DNA of 64,000 bases from Cercis canadensis (GCA_003255065.1 QAOA01004738.1:186001-250000); one strand, 5' to 3'; counted from the stretch's first letter, positions 1 through 12,732 are shown. Numbers and translations: made by a program. The notes: generated from the sequence alone by a model not told the origin.

Positions 1-217
1 TGGTTGAAGCATGATTATAGATTTATGGTCAGGTTCATGAAAAATCATATATTCTTTCTTCAATTTTTGGGTCTATCAATCAACACTGGCAGTACCCAGT
101 CCTTTTTATCTAAATGGAGCTACAGAGTTTCAATTTGAGTGTTTCTTATCTCGTTTGAACTGTAAGGCATATATATTTTATGTGTGAAATTTTCATATTT
201 TTTTTCATGTCTCCCCT
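1..217 (+). repeat. Ogre-type LTR fragment, left part (continues at 10936)
   Basis: This is noncoding LTR sequence interrupted by the CRM-like element that starts at 218. It carries the degenerate module (a ctccaatttgag-like core, then gtttgaaccgtaaga, then a tcgatgtgtgaaatttt-like stretch) that recurs at about 11024, 11218, 13768, 46377 and 46570. The module and its continuation at 10936-12318 tie it to the Ogre-type LTRs elsewhere in the window. The left edge lies outside the window. Confidence 0.6.
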
Positions 218-1096
218 TGATGAGGATCATGGCACCCAATCAAGAGACCCATTATCCATGTTCGTGGGTCCGATCATAAGAGCAAGAGCTAAAAGGATGC
301 AAGGAGCTTTGAACGGATTGATTGAGAAGATTGAGACTCAAGGAGCAAGTGTAGATGAAGACCAAATGCTTGTGAGCTTCATTTGAACTGAAATGAACTT
401 GTTGAAGACAAGGCAGAACCTTAGGCGACGCAACACCCAAAATGACTCAGAATGACTTACAGGCAGAACTTCAAGCGCCGTAGCACCCAACAGACAGCAA
501 CCTAGGCGCCGTAGCACCCAACAAACAGCAACCTAGGCGCTGTAGCGCCACCCCTCACCACCTCAGCACCCCGTCATTTTTCAGCTTAGCGAGTTTTGAC
601 CCAAGTCGAGCTTGGACCGACTTTTAGCCATTTAGGGCCTAATTTAGGAGTAATTTCATTTAGGTTATTAATGTTATCCATTTTGGGACATTTAGCTATT
701 AGTTTGGGCTTACTTAGGTTTTTTTTAAGGTCTTTGGCCCAATTAGACTTAGAATTAGGTTTGTTTTCTCTTTTAAGGGAGTTGACTCCTTAATGGTAGC
801 AACAACTTTGTAATATTCAGAATTTGAATGAAAAGAGAGTTTTTCTTCATTGTTCTTTGAAAGAACTTCTAGATCTTATCAAGAACTGATGGTTCTTGTA
901 GCGATCAACCTAGAACCTATCGCTCGCCTTCTATCTTTCTTGAGCATTGCGTTCATATCCTTCCCCGGATACCTTCGATTCCTTCTTTGCTAAGCGATGG
1001 GTCGAGGTCCTCATTTTCATTCTGAAAACTCGATTTAGACAGTTCATCGGGCATTTGGAATCTCTACCTTCGGGTTACCCTATAGGATTCACATCA
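218..1096 (+). repeat. 5' LTR of the CRM-like element
   Basis: It begins TGATGAGGATC and ends acatca, immediately followed by the primer site. About 425-560 holds a short tandem pattern rich in aggcgccgtagcaccca, also visible in diverged form in the 3' LTR near 10240-10390. Its partner is 10035-10935. Confidence 0.9.
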
Positions 1097-1098
1097 TC

Positions 1099-1110
1099 TG
1101 GTATCAGAGC
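1099..1110 (+). other. Primer binding site, initiator Met-tRNA type
   Basis: TGGTATCAGAGC lies two bases after the 5' LTR end. This is the standard complement of the 3' end of plant initiator methionine tRNA used by many Ty3/gypsy and Ty1/copia elements. Confidence 0.9.
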
Positions 1111-2371
1111 TTGTGGTTTTAATCGAGGTTCAATTTTTTTATTTCTAAAAATTTTCATTTTTTTTTTATGTTTTTTTGATGTTCTAATTGGTTGTTTTTT
1201 ATTGATCATCTTGATTCCTTTTTTATTTTTGCTTTGAATTGCTTAGAAAAATTTATGGGCAATTTTTCTTGAAATTCCAATTAAGTTCTATAACTACCCT
1301 TAAGGTAGTGTTTGACATTTTTGGTTTTCTAATTTTTATGGTTTTTCCATGCTTGATGCATTTCTGGGCTATTGAACTATCTTGATAATCATTTGAGCTA
1401 GTATAAAGCATGATTAAAATCATAGGATTAAAAAAAAAATGGGGCAAGATTGATGAACATTCAAAGTATTCTTGAGCAAATTTCTAGAAAATTCGTATAA
1501 AAAAAATTGTTGGATTTGATCAAAAGAGTGAGATTAATTGCTTCTTAAAGTTGTTTCTTGCTCATTGCATGGTCTTGATTGAGATTTCTTCAATTTTTGC
1601 TCGAAATTGTGTTGAAAATAATTGACACAAACCAAAAATTTGGGAACAAGGGTGCCACAACACCTAGGGTTGGACACCGCAGCGTCGCAGCCCCTGTCCA
1701 ATTTTCTGTTGTTGTTGTTTTTTTTTTTATTCAATTCCGTACCTTGTTGATTGTTGTCTTTCCAAATTTCTTTGTGAACTAAATTGCGTTCTTGTTTGTA
1801 ATCTCATTCAGTGTTGATTGCCATTGATCTTGTTCATAATTGCTAAATTTTGTTTCCTTGATTCTTCATTTTACTTGTTGTGCTAAACTCAATTCTCGAA
1901 ATTCCTTTATGCTTGTGTCATGCTTGTTCTTTCTATGTGTGAGTGATTTGTTGTGNCCAAATTTCTTTGTGAACTGAATTGCGTTCTTGTTTGTAATCTC
2001 ATTCAGTGTTGATTGCCATTGATCTTGTTCATAATTGCTAAATTTTGTTTCCTTGATTCTTCATTTTACTCGTTATGCTAAACTCAATTCTTGAAATTCC
2101 TTTATGCTTGTGTCATGCTTGTTCTTTCTATGTGTGAGTGATTTGTTGTGGATGTTTGTCATATTGACCTACGCTCTTGATTTGTTCATTAGTCCCACAA
2201 AGAACTAAGGAAGAAAAGTAAGAGTGGAAAAAGACAAGAGTGTGTGAGTGCATTAGAGAGTAAAAACCAACTAGTGTGCCTAAACACGAGTGTGAGTGAC
2301 ATTCTTGAGTGCAAACACGTGAGGAATTAGTAAAGTTTCTTGCTAATAGTTTTTGCAAGTTTAAGCCATCA
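1111..2371 (+). other. Untranslated leader of the CRM-like element, with an assembly repeat
   Basis: AT-rich sequence without convincing coding potential lies between the primer site and the gag start region. A single N at 1956 separates two nearly identical copies of about 194 bases (1762-1955 and 1957-2150). This looks like an unmerged assembly overlap rather than biology. The last 150 bases (agtgtgagtgacattcttgag and following) resemble the leader of the second element near 59640. Confidence 0.7.
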
Positions 2372-4970
2372 TGGATAGAGAGAGTAAGGCCGGAAATCAA
2401 GCATTTGTACTTCGTGCCATGCAACAATAATTTGAGAGGATCAATATGAGGTTTGATGAGTTGCATGACTGCATGGAGAGGTATGAGGAAGATTTACATG
2501 GAGGACAACCACCTCTAGTGCTTGAAGCAAGGAGGAGGAATATAAGGGTTATTGATGATGAAGAAGAGGGAAGTGGATATAGTGCCTCTAAGGTCCAAGG
2601 AGACTATGTGAGACACCATAGAGAAGGAATAAGGACAAGAGATGCTTATGAAGGCCGGGATGTGAGTGATTAAAGCAATGCCAAATACTGATTGGAAATG
2701 TCGCTTAACCAATTCAATTAAACCGAATCCCCTAATTAGAATGCAATAGAGGGCATAATCCAGATTTGTCTCACAATGAATGCAATGTGTAATCAATAAT
2801 TTCAAGTTAAAAATAGGGGATTTTAAAACAGAATTGTATTTCTAGATTGTAAAAAGCAGAATTAAAATAGGATTAATTAAGTTGATTAAAACGTAACATA
2901 GTTAGACATTCATCCATAAACCGGTTTGATCCATCCTAGATTAACATGAGTGATTAAGTCCTAATGTAGCAATGCTAATTGAGTTTAATCACAACCGAAA
3001 TCTCTAATTATGACTAATTATTCCTACTAAGTTATCACTTAGAATTCGATTAACCTCATTCAATTACTAATCTTGTAATCACAATGATTAAGCAATTAGT
3101 GGCTAATCTGAAAACCGAACCTCAATTAGCAATTCTTCAAAGGATTCATGCACATAATTAAAGATTAATCAATCTAAATTCTATTTCACACCTAAACATC
3201 CATATAAATCAAGAAGATCTCCATGATCCATATAAAATATCTAGACAATCAGAATCCAATGAAAAATGAAATTGCATTAAGCTTAATCAAATTAAGTACA
3301 TAATCTCAAGAACAAAACCGAATTTAATCAGAAGTCTAACTTGGTTACAAGAGTTCTACTCCTCCATGGTCATGAAATCCAAGCTCCAATGAGGGAAGAA
3401 AACCATAGTTCAATAAGTTCCAGCAAATACAAGAGAGAAAACTAAAATTGTCTAGTCTAGAATTGATAACTCGTCTGCCTCCTTTCTTTGATTATAACTT
3501 CCTAAATTTTATGCACACTTAATTTACCCCTAACCTAGTTTAAACCTCTGGACCTCAGCTTCAAATGGGCTCCGGTTTGGGCCTAATTGGGCCTGAATTG
3601 AGGAAGTTCAGCCCATTTAAGTCCATCTAGATCCATATAGGTCTCTGGACTAATCAGCCATTTTCAACAGGCAATAAGACCATCTTAAATTCATAATTTG
3701 TTGAACTGACCTCATAAAAATTGAATCCCTGCGCCTTAGCTTTCCAATGGGACCAGTTTCAAGTCCATACTACATGTACAACACAAGTTATGATCCAAAC
3801 ACTGCATGCGGGTCAAGATCCAGCGGAAGCAACTCTACTATAACTTCCAGGTTAAATTTGACCCACTGAACGTGTAAATTGGCCTTGGAGGTCTGAATAA
3901 AAGTTGTAGATAATACTCTTAGCTTTCCTACAAGGCAAGAATCACAATTTTTAGACATACATAACTAAAAATATATCCAAAATACAGAATAGTGTCAAAA
4001 CCCTAATAATGCTGAAAAACACACTTAAGCCCAATTTGAACCTAATTAATGAAATATGAAAGCCCAATCAAATAGGCCCAAAATAGGATTAGGAGGTTAA
4101 AAATGGGGATTAATTAATATATAAAAATACTGTTCATCAAATACCCACATCGGTTTGCTAGACATAACTGGAGGGAAAGAAGGGCAAGAAAACCTCAAGT
4201 AGACCGAGATCTAAGTGAGATCAAAATGAAGATTTCAACTTTTCAATAGAAGAACGATTCAGAAGCCTACTTGGATTGGGAGAAAAAGGTGGAACATGTA
4301 TTTGATTGCCATCACTATTCCGAAGAGAAGAAAGTGAAGCTTGCAGTAGTTGAGTTCACAGATTATGCCATCATTTGGTAGGACCAACTTGTACTAAATA
4401 GGAGGAGAAACTATGAGAGACTCATAGCTCCATGGGAAGACATGAAGGCTATAATGAGAAAGAGGTTCATCCCAAGTCATTATTACCGGGACCTTTTTCA
4501 AAAGCTACAAGGGTTAACTCAAGATTCTAAATATGTAGAAGACTACCACAAGGAGATGAAAGTTGCTATGATAAGAGCCGACATAGAGAAAGATTGTGAG
4601 GCTACTATAGCAAGGTTCCTACATGGGTTGAATAGAGATATAGCTAATATGGTGGAGCTACAACACTATATGGAGTTGGAGGATATGTTGCATGTGGGTA
4701 TGAAAGTAGAGAAGCAACTGAAGAGGAAGGGTTCCTCAAGGTTCACTTTTAGTTCTATCAAGTTCAATTCGGGTCCATCTTCTCCATGTAAATCAAATAG
4801 GAACAAGGATAAGAAGGTGAATATTAAGCCTAGAACTAAGCCCTTCAAGCCATACAAGGATGGAGGCAACACTTCCAAGGACAAAGCCAAAGCACAACCT
4901 TCAAGGAATAGAGACATCAAGTGCTTCAAGTGTCTAGGAAAGGGGCACATTTTTTTCCAATGCTAAACAA
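2372..4970 (+). pseudogene. gag region of the CRM-like element (degraded, interrupted by a solo LTR)
   Basis: Gag forms the retroelement capsid and nucleocapsid. The segment 2372-2688 corresponds to the gag start of the second element at 59731 (shared RAMQQ-like motif). After the inserted LTR, 4145-4966 encodes a Retrotrans_gag-type domain (FIPSHYYRDLFQKLQGLTQ, VEDYHKEM) and a basic tail ending in a CCHC zinc knuckle (CFKCLGKGHIFFQC, about 4921-4962). The knuckle is what nucleocapsid uses to bind RNA. The frame is broken in several places, so this is a fossil. Confidence 0.85.
2689..4139 (-). repeat. Solo LTR, Athila/Tat-like family, in gag of the CRM-like element
   Basis: It is flanked by a perfect 5-base duplication, aatac (2684-2688 and 4140-4144). 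It begins tgattggaa and ends ttcatca, in TG..CA form. The sequence matches the minus-oriented LTRs at 47185 and 55167 (for example ttaaaccgaatcccc and the actgcatgcgggtca block near 3800). No internal region is present, so it is a solo LTR left by LTR-LTR recombination. About 1.45 kb. Confidence 0.92.
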
Positions 4971-5144
4971 GAGGGTGATGATTATCAAGGGAGAAGGTGA
5001 TGTGGAAAAGGAAGATGAGTCGGAAGAAGAGTCCATGCCACTCCTAGAAGAAGATGATGAAGACATTGAGTACCTAGTGGAAGGAGATTTGCTTATGATA
5101 AGGAGAGTGCTTAGTGCCCAAGCTAAAGAGGAAGGAGAGCTCTA

Positions 5145-6098
5145 AAGGAACAACATCTTCCACACAAGGTGTCATGTCAATGGTAAAGTTTGTAGTGTGA
5201 TAATTGATGGTGGTTGTTGCACAAATGTAGTTAGTAATAAAAATTTACCCACCATAAAACATTTTAGACCCTATAAATTGCAATGGTTGAATGATTGTGG
5301 ATAAATTAAGGTAACTAGGCAAGTATTAGTCTCATTTGCTATTGGTAAATACAATGATGAACTGTTATGTGATGTTGTACCAATGCATGCGGAACATATA
5401 CTATTTGGGAGACCTTATCAATTTGATAGGCATGTTACACATGATGGATACACAAATAGGTATTCTTTTACCATAAACAAGCAACTTATTACCCTTGTTC
5501 TTTTATCCCCTAAGCAAGTCTTTCTAGATTAAGAGAGGTTAAAGAAAGAGGGTGAATGATCAAAAAAGGTTAAGAAATTGAAAGGAAAAAAGGTAGAGAG
5601 TACAAAAGAGGCCGCAAGACCAAGTGAAAGAAAAGAGATGAGAAATGCCAAGAGAAAGAGAGGCTTAAGAGAAAAGAGTGGCAACGCTTGAGTGTTTATA
5701 CAAAAGGGAGCGAGGTGAAGAGAGCTTATTGTTCAAGGCATCCCATGTTTGTACTTTTTTACAATGAGGTTTGTCTTAGTGCTAACACCCTTGACCCATC
5801 TTTGCCTAGTGTTGTTGTGTCTCTATTACAGGAATTTGAGGATGTTTTCCCTGATGATGGTCCAAGTGGATTGCCTCCAAAGCGTGGAATTGAGCATCAA
5901 ATTCACTTCATTCTCGGAGCTATCATTCTAAATAGGCCAGCTTATAGGAACAACCCGAAGGAGACCAAGGAGCTTCAAAGGCAAGTGGGAGAACTCATGG
6001 CCAAATGTCATGTAAGGGAGAGCATGAGTCCATGTGTAGTGCTGATGCTTCTAGTTCCTAAAAAAGATAGAACATGGAAGATGTGTGTTGATTGCCGA
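5145..6098 (+). pseudogene. Protease and start of reverse transcriptase, CRM-like element (degraded)
   Basis: Around 5200 the reading shows IDGG, the aspartic protease active-site neighbourhood in its altered form typical of this branch. From about 5820 a linker and RT start are clear (LLQEFEDVFPDD, LPPKRGIEHQI, VPKKDRTWKMCVDCRAV). The intervening stretch near 5520-5680 is lysine- and glutamate-rich, as it is in the second element at 61330-61540. The solo LTR at 6104 interrupts RT right after the CVDCRAV motif. Broken fossil. Confidence 0.85.
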
Positions 6099-6103
6099 GC
6101 CGT

Positions 6104-7488
6104 TGATGAACACACTTTTTATATAGTAGTTAACCCTCATATTTAGCTTCTTAAACCTTTTTTGGGCCTATTTGATTGAGCTTAGGCCTCATTTCATGAG
6201 TCTGAATCCAATTGTGCCTAATTGCATTTTTTAGCAATATTGAGCATTTTATGCTGTCTCTGTGTTTCATGCATATCTTTAGTTCTGGATGTCTAAAAAT
6301 TTTGATTCATACCTTGTAGGAAAGCTGAGAGAATTATCTACAACTTTCATTCAGGGCTCCAAAGCCAATTCGGACGTCCAGAAGGTCATATGCAGCCTGG
6401 AAGCCAAAAAATAGATGCTGTCGCAGGATCCTGACCCGCATGTAGTGTTTGGACCATAAATTGATCTGTAGGTGTTGTATATACTTGGAACTGGTCCCAT
6501 TGGAAAGCTAAGACACAGAGATTCAATTGTTATAAAGACTGGTTTACCAAATTTTATAGCTTAGATGGTCTTATTTCCTGTCGAAGTTGGCTGATGGTTC
6601 CAGAGACCTGTTGGCACTTAAATGGGCCTAACTTCTTCGTTATAAGTCCAATTGAGCCTAAACCAAAGCCCAATGAAAGCTAAGGCCCATGAGAATTTTT
6701 GGAGGCTTATATGCTCAGAAGGAGGCAGCCAAAATTCATGAGGATATTTTGTAGACAGCTTTTTTTGTTTTCTTAGTTTCTAAGTTTTCTCTCTAGATAT
6801 TTTGTAAACTTGCTTCCTCTTGTTCATGGAGGGCTGAATACTCAAATCAATCCATGTTTTGGCTGTTCTGATTATTGATTCTGAGATTATGCTTTGATTA
6901 TTATTCGTTTAGTGGTTAATCTACTTCTTTGCTTCCTCTGAAATATTTTGTTTGAATTGCTTAAATTCGGATTTAGATTTTCATGTGTTAATTGATTAAT
7001 TACATGTGATAAAAGAGAAAATTAAAGGTTAATTAATGTTTCTAAGCTTTTGGACGGATTAATTACCCTTGGCTGGATTCTGGATTTAGGTTAAACTGGA
7101 TTTGAATGAGTGTTTAATTCATTTAGTCTTAGTTGATCTGAATTCTGGTTGTTTAACCAGTGGATATCTATAGAGGACTGAGAGGCTTCTTGATGTGTTC
7201 TAAGGCCAAAAACTAGGTTAATAATTGGATGGATTCTCTGAAATCAAGGATGGATTAAAATCAGAATTAGTTAGACTTGGATTAGTTGTTTTCCTTAAGG
7301 TTTACCACTTTTAATCAATTTCTGTTAATCATTACTACAAAACAAACATCCCTATTTATATGTTCCTAAATTTGATTCACTACTTAGAGTAATCCCTTGG
7401 TTCGACTTAGGGTTGCCTTATGCTACAAGTAGCTTTGGTAAACCGACCTTAAACTTTCACTAATTTGAGGAGCCTCGGCAGCTCATCA
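6104..7488 (+). repeat. Solo LTR, Athila/Tat-like family, in RT of the CRM-like element
   Basis: It is flanked by the 5-base duplication gccgt (6099-6103 and 7489-7493). It begins TGATGAACACAC and ends CAGCTCATCA. It matches the solo LTRs at 48230 (same orientation) and 29939 (opposite orientation), including the block around ggatcctgacccgcatg near 6425. No internal sequence is present. The 3' part is present a second time after the N at 7554. Confidence 0.92.
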
Positions 7489-7776
7489 GCCGTCAACAAA
7501 ATCACTGTAAAGTATCGTCATCATATTCCTATGCTAGATGATATGTTAGATGANCTACTACAAAACAAACATCCCTATTTATATGTTCCTAAATTTGATT
7601 CACTACTTAGAGTAATCCCTTGGTTCGACTTAGGGTTGTCTTATGCTACAAGTAGCTTTGGTAAACCGACCTTAAACTTTCACTAATTTGAGGAGCCTCG
7701 GCAGCTCATCAGCCGTCAACAAAATCACTGTAAAGTATCGTCATCATATTCCTATGCTAGATGATATGTTAGATGA
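7334..7776. repeat. Direct repeat around a single N (assembly join)
   Basis: About 220 bases (7334-7553) covering the end of the solo LTR and the next RT bases recur almost unchanged at 7557-7776, with one N at 7554. The copy boundary falls in the middle of unrelated features and coincides with the N, so an unmerged contig overlap is the simplest reading. Confidence 0.8.
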
Positions 7777-10028
7777 ATTGCATAGTTCTTGTGTGTTCTT
7801 TAAGATAAATCTTAAGAGTGGATACCATCAAATTAGAATGAAAGAAGAAGATGAATAGAAAACCGCTTTTAAAACTAAATATGGTTTATATGAATGGTTA
7901 GTTATGCATTTTGGTTTGATTAATGCCCCTAGCACTTTTATGAGATTAATGAATCATGTTTTACGAGGTTTTATTGTTTGATTTGTTGTTGTCTACTTTA
8001 ATGATATATTGATCTATAGTAAGGATTTGAATGAACACCTTAGTCATTTGTATGATGTGCTAAGTGTGTTAAGAAAAGAGAAATTGTATGCTAACTTGAA
8101 GAAATATTCCTTTTGCACTAGTCAAGTTATGTTTCTTGGGTATATTGTGAGTGCTAGAGGAATAAAAGTTGATGAAGAAAGTGTGAAGGCTATAAAAGAG
8201 TGGCCAATGCCTAAGAGTGTTAGTGAAGTGAGAAGTTTCCATGGGTTGACTAGTTTCTATAGGAGATTTGTAAAGGATTTTAGCACTCTAGCAGCATCTT
8301 TAATCAAAGTTGTTAAAAAAAATATAGGTTTTAAATAGGGAGAGAAGCAAGAAAAAGCCTTTAATCTCATTAAGGAGAAACTAGTTAGTGCACCTTTGCC
8401 TGTTTTGCCTAACTTCTCTAAAGCTTTCGAGATTGAGTATGATGCCTCATGTATTGGCATTGGAGCTGTGTTGATGCAGGAAGGGTAACTTCTTGCATAT
8501 TTCAGTGAAAAGCTTGGAGGAGCCACCTTGAACTACCCTACCTACGACAAGGAGTTGTATGTTTTGGTGAGGGCTTTGGAAACTTGGCAGCACTCCCTAC
8601 TTCCAAAAGAGTTCGTGATTCATACCGATCATGAGTCCTTGAAGCATTTGAGAGGGCAAGGCAAGTGGCACGCCAAATGGGTTGAGTTTATTGAACCTTT
8701 TCCTTACATAATCAAGTACAAGCAAGGTAAAAAAAATGTAGTTGCCGATGCGTTGTTGCGAAGGTATACCCTTCTCTCTACTCTTGATCCTAAGTTGTTA
8801 GGATTTGAGTTTGTTAAGGGATTGTATCATGATGACCCTGATTTTTCTACTATTTTTCTTACTTGTGAAAAGGGTGCATATGATAAATTCTATATGCATG
8901 AGGGATATTTGTTTCGGGAGAGTAAGTTGTGGTGCCTAGAGGGTCTATGCGTGAATTGCTAGTTAGAGAGGCACATGGTGAAGGTTTGAGGGACACTTTG
9001 GTGTTAAGAAGACTCTAGATATGTTGCATGAACACTTCTTTTGGCCTAGAATGAGAGGCGATGTTGAAAATTTATGTGCTAAGTGTATTACATGCAAGCA
9101 TGCTAAGTTTACTACTAAGCCTTATGAATTATATACCCCTTTACCCATTCCTGAAGTGTCATGGGTTAATGTGTCTATGGACTTTATCTTAGGTTTACCT
9201 TGCTCTAAGAGGGCTCGAGATTCTATTTTCGTGGTTGTTGATAGATTTTCCAAGATGACGCATTTCATTGCTTGCCATAAAATGGATGATGCCACTCACA
9301 TTGCTGATTTGTTCTTCAAGGAAATGGTTAGATTGCATGGGATGCCTCGGAGAATTGTATTCGATCAAGTCACCAAGTTCTTGAGCCATTTTTGGAGAAC
9401 TTTTTAGGCAAAGCTGGGCACCAATTTTCTATTTTTCACCACTTGTCACCCTCAAATAGATGGGCAAATCGATGTAGTAAATTGAACCCTATTTACTTTG
9501 TTGCTTATGGTGATTAAAAAGAACATTAAGTCTTAGAAAAATTGCTTGCCATTTGTTGAGTTTGCTTATAATCGAGTTGTGCATTCCACTACGGAATGTT
9601 TCCCATTTGAGGTAGCTTATGGTTTTAACCCTCTTACCCTTTTAGATTTAATCACATTGCCTACGCAACATTGTGCTAACCTAGATGGCAGGTTGAACAA
9701 GCGAAGCAACTTCATTAGAAGGTTAAGTTGCAAAATGAAAAGAGAAATGCACATTATGCAACAAGTTCCAACAGAGGGTAGAAGAAAGTTATTTTTGAAC
9801 CTAGCGATTGGGTTTGGCTTCACATGCAGAAGGAGCAATTCCCAATTTAACGACGATCTAAGCTACTTCCGAGAAGAGATGGTCCTTTCCAAGTAGTAGC
9901 AAGGGTCAACAAGAACGCCTATAAGCTAGATCTTCCGGGTGAGTATAATGTGAGTGTCATATTTAATGTTTCTAACCTTTCTCTCTTTGATGTAGGAGAC
10001 AATTCGAGGACGAATCGTCCTAAAGAAT
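7777..10028 (+). pseudogene. Reverse transcriptase, RNase H and integrase, CRM-like element (degraded)
   Basis: The RT thumb region (LKKYSFCTSQVMFLGYIVS, SFYRRFVKDFS) lies at about 8080-8290. RNase H ([42 protein letters not shown]) lies at about 8540-8760. Integrase follows: an H2C2 zinc region (CITCKHAKF, near 9090), then a DDE core ([36 protein letters not shown], 9170-9400), then ECFPFEVAYGFNPLTLLDL (9590-9650). A C-terminal tail with KLDLPGEYNVS continues to about 10028. No chromodomain is evident. This region has several interruptions and is a fossil. Confidence 0.88.
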
Positions 10029-10034
10029 GAGGGA
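10022..10034 (+). other. Polypurine tract of the CRM-like element
   Basis: The purine-rich stretch aaagaatgaggga directly precedes the 3' LTR start, the expected position for plus-strand priming. Confidence 0.75.
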
Positions 10035-10935
10035 TGATGAGGATCATGGCACCCAATCAAGAGACCCATTATCCATGTCCCTAGTTCCGATCACAAGAGT
10101 TAGAGCTAAAAGGATGTAATGAGCTTTGAATGGCTTGATTGAGAAGATCGAGACTCAAGGAGCAAGTGTGGATAAAGACCAAAGGCTTGTGAGCTTCATT
10201 TGGACTAAAAATTAACTTGTTGAAGACAGGGCAGAACCTTAGGCGCCCCAGCCTCCGAAACCTAGCACCGCAGTGCCCCAAATGATTCAGAATGGCTTCT
10301 AGGCATAACTTCAGGTGCCATAGAGCCACAACGCTCAGTAGACAACAAGCCAGGTGCTGCAGCACCACCCTTCAACACTGCAGTGCCCCGACATTTTTCA
10401 GGTTAGCGAGTTTTGACCCAAAACAAGTGTTTTGGTTAGTGGCTCTGAGCTTAGACTAACTTTTAGCCATTTTAGGCCTAATTTAGGAGCAATTTCACTT
10501 AGGTTATTAATGTTATCCATTTTGGGACATTTAGCTATTAGTTTGGACTTATTTAGGTTTTGTTTAAGGCCTTTGGCCCAATTGGACTTAGAATTAGGTT
10601 TGTTTTCTCTTTTAAGGGAGTTGACCCTTTTGTGGCAGCAACAACTTTGTAATATTTAGAATTTGAATGAAGAAAGAGTTTTCCTTCATTGTTCTTTGAA
10701 AGAACTTCTAGATCTTATCAAGAACCGACGGTTCCCTTGGCTATCAACCTAGAACTTATCACTCGCCTTCTATCTTTCTCGAGTGTGGCGTTCATATCTT
10801 TCCCCATATACCTTTGATTCCTGCTTTGCTAAGCGACGGGTCGAGGTCCTCGTTTTCGTTCTGAAAATTGATTTAGATGGTTCATCAGGCATTTAGAATC
10901 TCTACCTTTGGGTTACCCCAGAGGAATTCGCATCA
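10035..10935 (+). repeat. 3' LTR of the CRM-like element
   Basis: It begins TGATGAGGATC and ends gcatca. It aligns along its length with 218-1096, with scattered substitutions and small indels (about 9% difference in the first 125 bases by eye), and is about 20 bases longer. Confidence 0.9.
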
Positions 10936-12318
10936 CCCTGCTCCTAGTTCTGATTTAAACGTGTTTGTTTATTCCCCACTGCTGATGGTATCATGTCTTT
11001 GAAAGTGCGTTGTCTTTTGTCTCTAGTTTGAGCTATAGAGCTCCAATTTGAGTGTTTCTTGTCTCGTTTGAACCGTAAGACACCTTTCTTCGATGTGTGA
11101 ATTTTTTAAAATTTTTGCATGTCTCCCCTATACCCTACTCACATTTAAAGTTTGTTACTTTTCTATACTATCAAGTTGACAAAAAGCTCTGGCAGCACTT
11201 AGTCTTTTAATTCTTTCTCGAGCTACAAAACTCCAATTTTAGTGCCATTTATCTTGATAGAAGCATAAGATATGTGTCTTCGATGTATGAAATTTTCAGA
11301 AGTTTTGCATTTTTCCACTACTTCCAATTCTAATTCGAATGTGGCTATCTTGGGTATCCTTAAGAGTTGTTTGGAGCTATTCTTGTTTGGCTATTGGCAT
11401 TGCTTGTGGTCTATTTACTCCCTAGCTGTTTCAGTTGGATTTTTAGTTTGTTTAGTTGGTTGTTTTGAGTAGCTAATTAGCATTTGAAATCTTGGGTTTT
11501 CTTGGGACTTTTGCATCTTGATTTGTGGATGTTCCAAGTTGTCCACATGTTGTTTTGACACTTTTTGGGTCTATTTGTCATGTTGTTTTGACACTTTTTG
11601 GGTCTATTTGTCATGTTGTTATATAGTTGGTTATTTTTTGAAAAATGGTTTTAGTGGTAGTGGCTGTGTAATTTGATTCTTTTATTGGATAATATTTTTT
11701 TAGTTTCACTAACCATTGTTTCTATGAGTGTATAAATTTTTCTTTACAAGTGTCGATGAACTTATGTGATATGTAAGTGGACTCCCTTGTCCCAAGCTAG
11801 AAGGATATGAGGCCGACCTGAGTCCCAAAGCAATGATGCAATTTATTTATTTATTGAATGTAATTAAAATTCCCTTCCCCGAGACAAATGTTGCAATATG
11901 TATATTTATATATTTGCATAGCATATATGAATGTGATTGATCAATTAGTATCCATAGGCCCCTTTACCTATCATGGAGGGATAGGCGATCCATCTGCATA
12001 TCAAGTGGCTCACTCTATCGTTCATAGGTTAGGATAAGCGCCACCCTAGAGGATGTCATATGCAAGGAACGGGTGGAATGATTTAAGACACGTTATTCAT
12101 GTAATGCATTTGTTATTCTGGGATAAATAAAATACACATTTTGGCCATATTATATTCACATAACTAATTTAGGGTAACCGTCTTTAGATGGATGTTATAG
12201 GGTGCCTAACACCTTCCTAAACAATTGGTGATGATTTCAAGTTTTCTTTTGAAAACTATTTTTTTTTTTTAAATGGTCTACTATCCGCATCATAGCTACC
12301 TTTAGGTACGTTGTGACA
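10936..12318 (+). repeat. Ogre-type LTR fragment, right part
   Basis: This continues 1-217. It carries two more copies of the LTR module (about 11024 and 11218), a 33-base unit present twice in tandem (11546-11611), and the conserved Ogre-type LTR end: the ataggcccctttacc block, aggataagcgccaccc, gggtaaccgtctttaga, gggtgcctaacaccttcc, then ttgtgaca at 12318. No primer site follows, so this looks like a solo or truncated LTR. It lies just downstream of the L6 pseudogene. Confidence 0.75.
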
Positions 12319-12531
12319 AGAACAATCACAAATATTTAGTCACACTACAATTGCAATAGCTTTTGGCATTTTGCAATGCTTTGAATATCTTAAATGGCAA
12401 AAGAAGTTGAAAGGATTGTAGCTAATCAATTTGAATTTCTCTGACTTGGTATATTTAATATATTTTGCACTAACAAATGAGGGAGAGAAAAATAGGAGAT
12501 ACATAAAATGAGAAAAATTATAGCTTTGTTG

Positions 12532-12732
12532 CTTCTTATTCCTTGCTTTTCCCTCATTTCTTCTTACAACTTCATCTGCATATTTGATACCCTTACCTTT
12601 GTATGGTTCCTGGGGTCTCCATCTCCTAACTGAAGGAGTAAACTGGCCAATTTCAGACTTGTCATATCCACTAACTATAATTCTAGTGTTGTCTTCCACC
12701 TTCATTTTTAGGCCATTAGGAATTGTCATCCT
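12532..12732 (-). pseudogene. RPL6: Plastid-type ribosomal protein L6 (uL6) pseudogene, C-terminal part
   Basis: Read on the minus strand this encodes the C-terminal half of bacterial/plastid-type uL6: MTIPNGLKMKV, IIVSGYDKSEIGQF, then RWRPQEPYKGKGIKYADEV and RRNEGKA. PEPYKGKGI and the basic tail are hallmarks of the second uL6 fold, which binds 23S rRNA near the GTPase centre of the plastid ribosome. The normal stop after the lysine tail is gone and the frame runs on to 12340. The protein should continue directly from the segment at 14966-15120, but an Ogre-type LTR is inserted between them, inside the codon after LVR. The family is firm; plastid rather than mitochondrial origin is inferred from the motif style. 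Confidence 0.82.

Larger units (their letters stand above)
218..10935 (+). mobile_element. Ty3/gypsy LTR retrotransposon, CRM-like, degraded, with two nested solo LTRs
   Basis: The element has two LTRs (218-1096 and 10035-10935), both starting TGATGAGGATC and ending in CA, a Met-tRNA-type primer site just after the first and a purine-rich tract just before the second. The interior shows gag with a CCHC knuckle, protease, reverse transcriptase, RNase H and integrase in Ty3/gypsy order. The integrase style ([26 protein letters not shown]) resembles the CRM branch. The matching bases outside the LTRs are ccct (214-217 and 10936-10939), so the duplication is short or imperfect. By eye the LTRs differ at roughly 9% of the first 125 bases, so it is not recent. 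The coding region is broken, with on the order of ten interruptions besides the two inserted LTRs. Clade assignment is inference; family assignment is firm. Confidence 0.88.
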